Below, piece after piece: positions 5,082-5,425 of a stretch of 5,425 bases of DNA. The DNA lies in the NCBI GenBank assembly GCA_022448765.1, contig JAKUTI010000190.1, positions 1 to 5,425 on the forward strand, given 5' to 3'. The stretch is from Pseudomonadales bacterium (GTDB lineage: Bacteria > Pseudomonadota > Gammaproteobacteria > Pseudomonadales > Azotimanducaceae). Made by a program: the position numbers and the translations under genes. The notes beneath the pieces were generated by a model. That model searched no databases. It saw only the letters and a program-made list of their open reading frames with translations, and was not told the origin of the DNA. Position 1 is the stretch's first letter. Each line of letters starts with the position of its first letter.

Positions 5082-5425
5082 GTGACCGCATCGAGCGATA
5101 AACACAAGAACGATATATACGGAGACCTCAACAAAAAGAATGTGGATGAGCCGGCCATACCGGCTGCGACGGTTGTTCTTTTACGTGACGGTGCAGAAGG
5201 GGTCGAAGTATTGATGTTGCGGAAGAATGCTCGAATTGATTTTGGTGGAATGTGGGTTTTTCCGGGTGGTCGAATCGATCCTGGCGATTACAAGAACGGG
5301 GATGATCTTGAAGCCGCGGCTCGATTTGCGGCGACCCGAGAGGCGGAGGAGGAAGCGGGGATTTCTCCCGCTTCTCACCAATTTGTGTGGTTTGCGCATT
5401 GGACTCCCCCTGCAAGCACGGCACG
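5082..5425 (+). CDS. Nudix hydrolase, NUDT19/CoA-diphosphatase-like, N-terminal part cut by window edge
   Basis: 114 complete codons are visible, open to the right edge. After a polar N-terminus, PAATVVLLRDG (27-37) and VEVLMLRKNA (41-50) form the first strands. MWVFPGGRIDPGD (57-69) and REAEEEAGI (86-94) are the two halves of the Nudix box, with a longer spacing between the FPGG glycines and the REx2EE core than in the short consensus. The core Glu residues that bind the metal (Glu87, Glu90, Glu91) are present. The following FVWFAHWTPPASTA (101-114) resembles the HW.TP.....RF.T..F segment of NUDT19-like enzymes, which cleave CoA and acyl-CoA diphosphates. The start is GTG with GGAGG 6 nt before it. 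It diverges from the NMO-like gene. A CoA-related role would fit the acyl-CoA genes nearby, but the substrate is inferred from the family only. Confidence 0.9.
   Translation, partial: MTASSDKHKNDIYGDLNKKNVDEPAIPAATVVLLRDGAEGVEVLMLRKNARIDFGGMWVFPGGRIDPGDYKNGDDLEAAARFAATREAEEEAGISPASHQFVWFAHWTPPASTA

Noticed and set aside
1..5425. CRISPR array, transposon ends, tRNA or rRNA genes, defence or toxin-antitoxin genes
   Set aside because: I saw no regular long repeats, transposase motifs, cloverleaf or rRNA-like stretches, or defence-type domains in the window.

Overview
The window looks like ordinary chromosomal DNA of a free-living bacterium with a taste for acyl-CoA and aromatic or aliphatic catabolism. 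The gene mix (TesB-type thioesterase, luciferase-like oxidoreductase, EthD-like protein, NMO-like flavoprotein, split hot-dog hydratase, NUDT19-like Nudix protein) and a small exported two-cysteine protein of a type I associate with Proteobacteria suggest an environmental, perhaps marine, gammaproteobacterium. This placement is inference; there is no rRNA or marker gene, and some subfamilies here (the NMO and the luciferase-like protein) also have close relatives in mycobacteria.

Layout, left to right. (1) 1-1034, minus strand: a tesB gene followed 31 nt downstream by the first 43 codons of a luciferase-like monooxygenase, which runs off the left edge. (2) 1035-1198: divergent intergenic region. 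(3) 1199-1933, plus strand: a tandem EthD-domain protein with a candidate intrinsic terminator just after it. (4) 1988-2355, plus strand: decayed 3' part of a BCCT-family transporter gene, with a one-base frameshift and two in-frame stop codons. (5) 2433-4853, minus strand: an NMO-like flavoprotein gene, then two overlapping genes for a split FAS1-like/MaoC-like hydratase, then a small gene for a putative exported two-cysteine protein. (6) 4854-5081: second divergent intergenic region, holding a near-identical 12-mer just upstream of both flanking ribosome-binding sites. (7) 5082-5425, plus strand: the 5' part of a Nudix hydrolase gene, cut by the right edge.

How the genes may work together: TesB releases free acids from acyl-CoA, a MaoC/FAS1-type pair would hydrate or dehydrate an enoyl- or hydroxyacyl-CoA, the NMO-like and luciferase-like proteins are flavin- or F420-dependent oxidoreductases, and NUDT19-like Nudix enzymes cleave CoA derivatives. 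Together this suggests breakdown of an unusual acyl-CoA substrate, but the substrate cannot be read from the sequence. I see no defence system, mobile element, CRISPR array, tRNA or rRNA. The points most worth a second look are the missing canonical catalytic dyad in both hydratase subunits, the small exported protein, the BCCT relic and the shared 12-mer.
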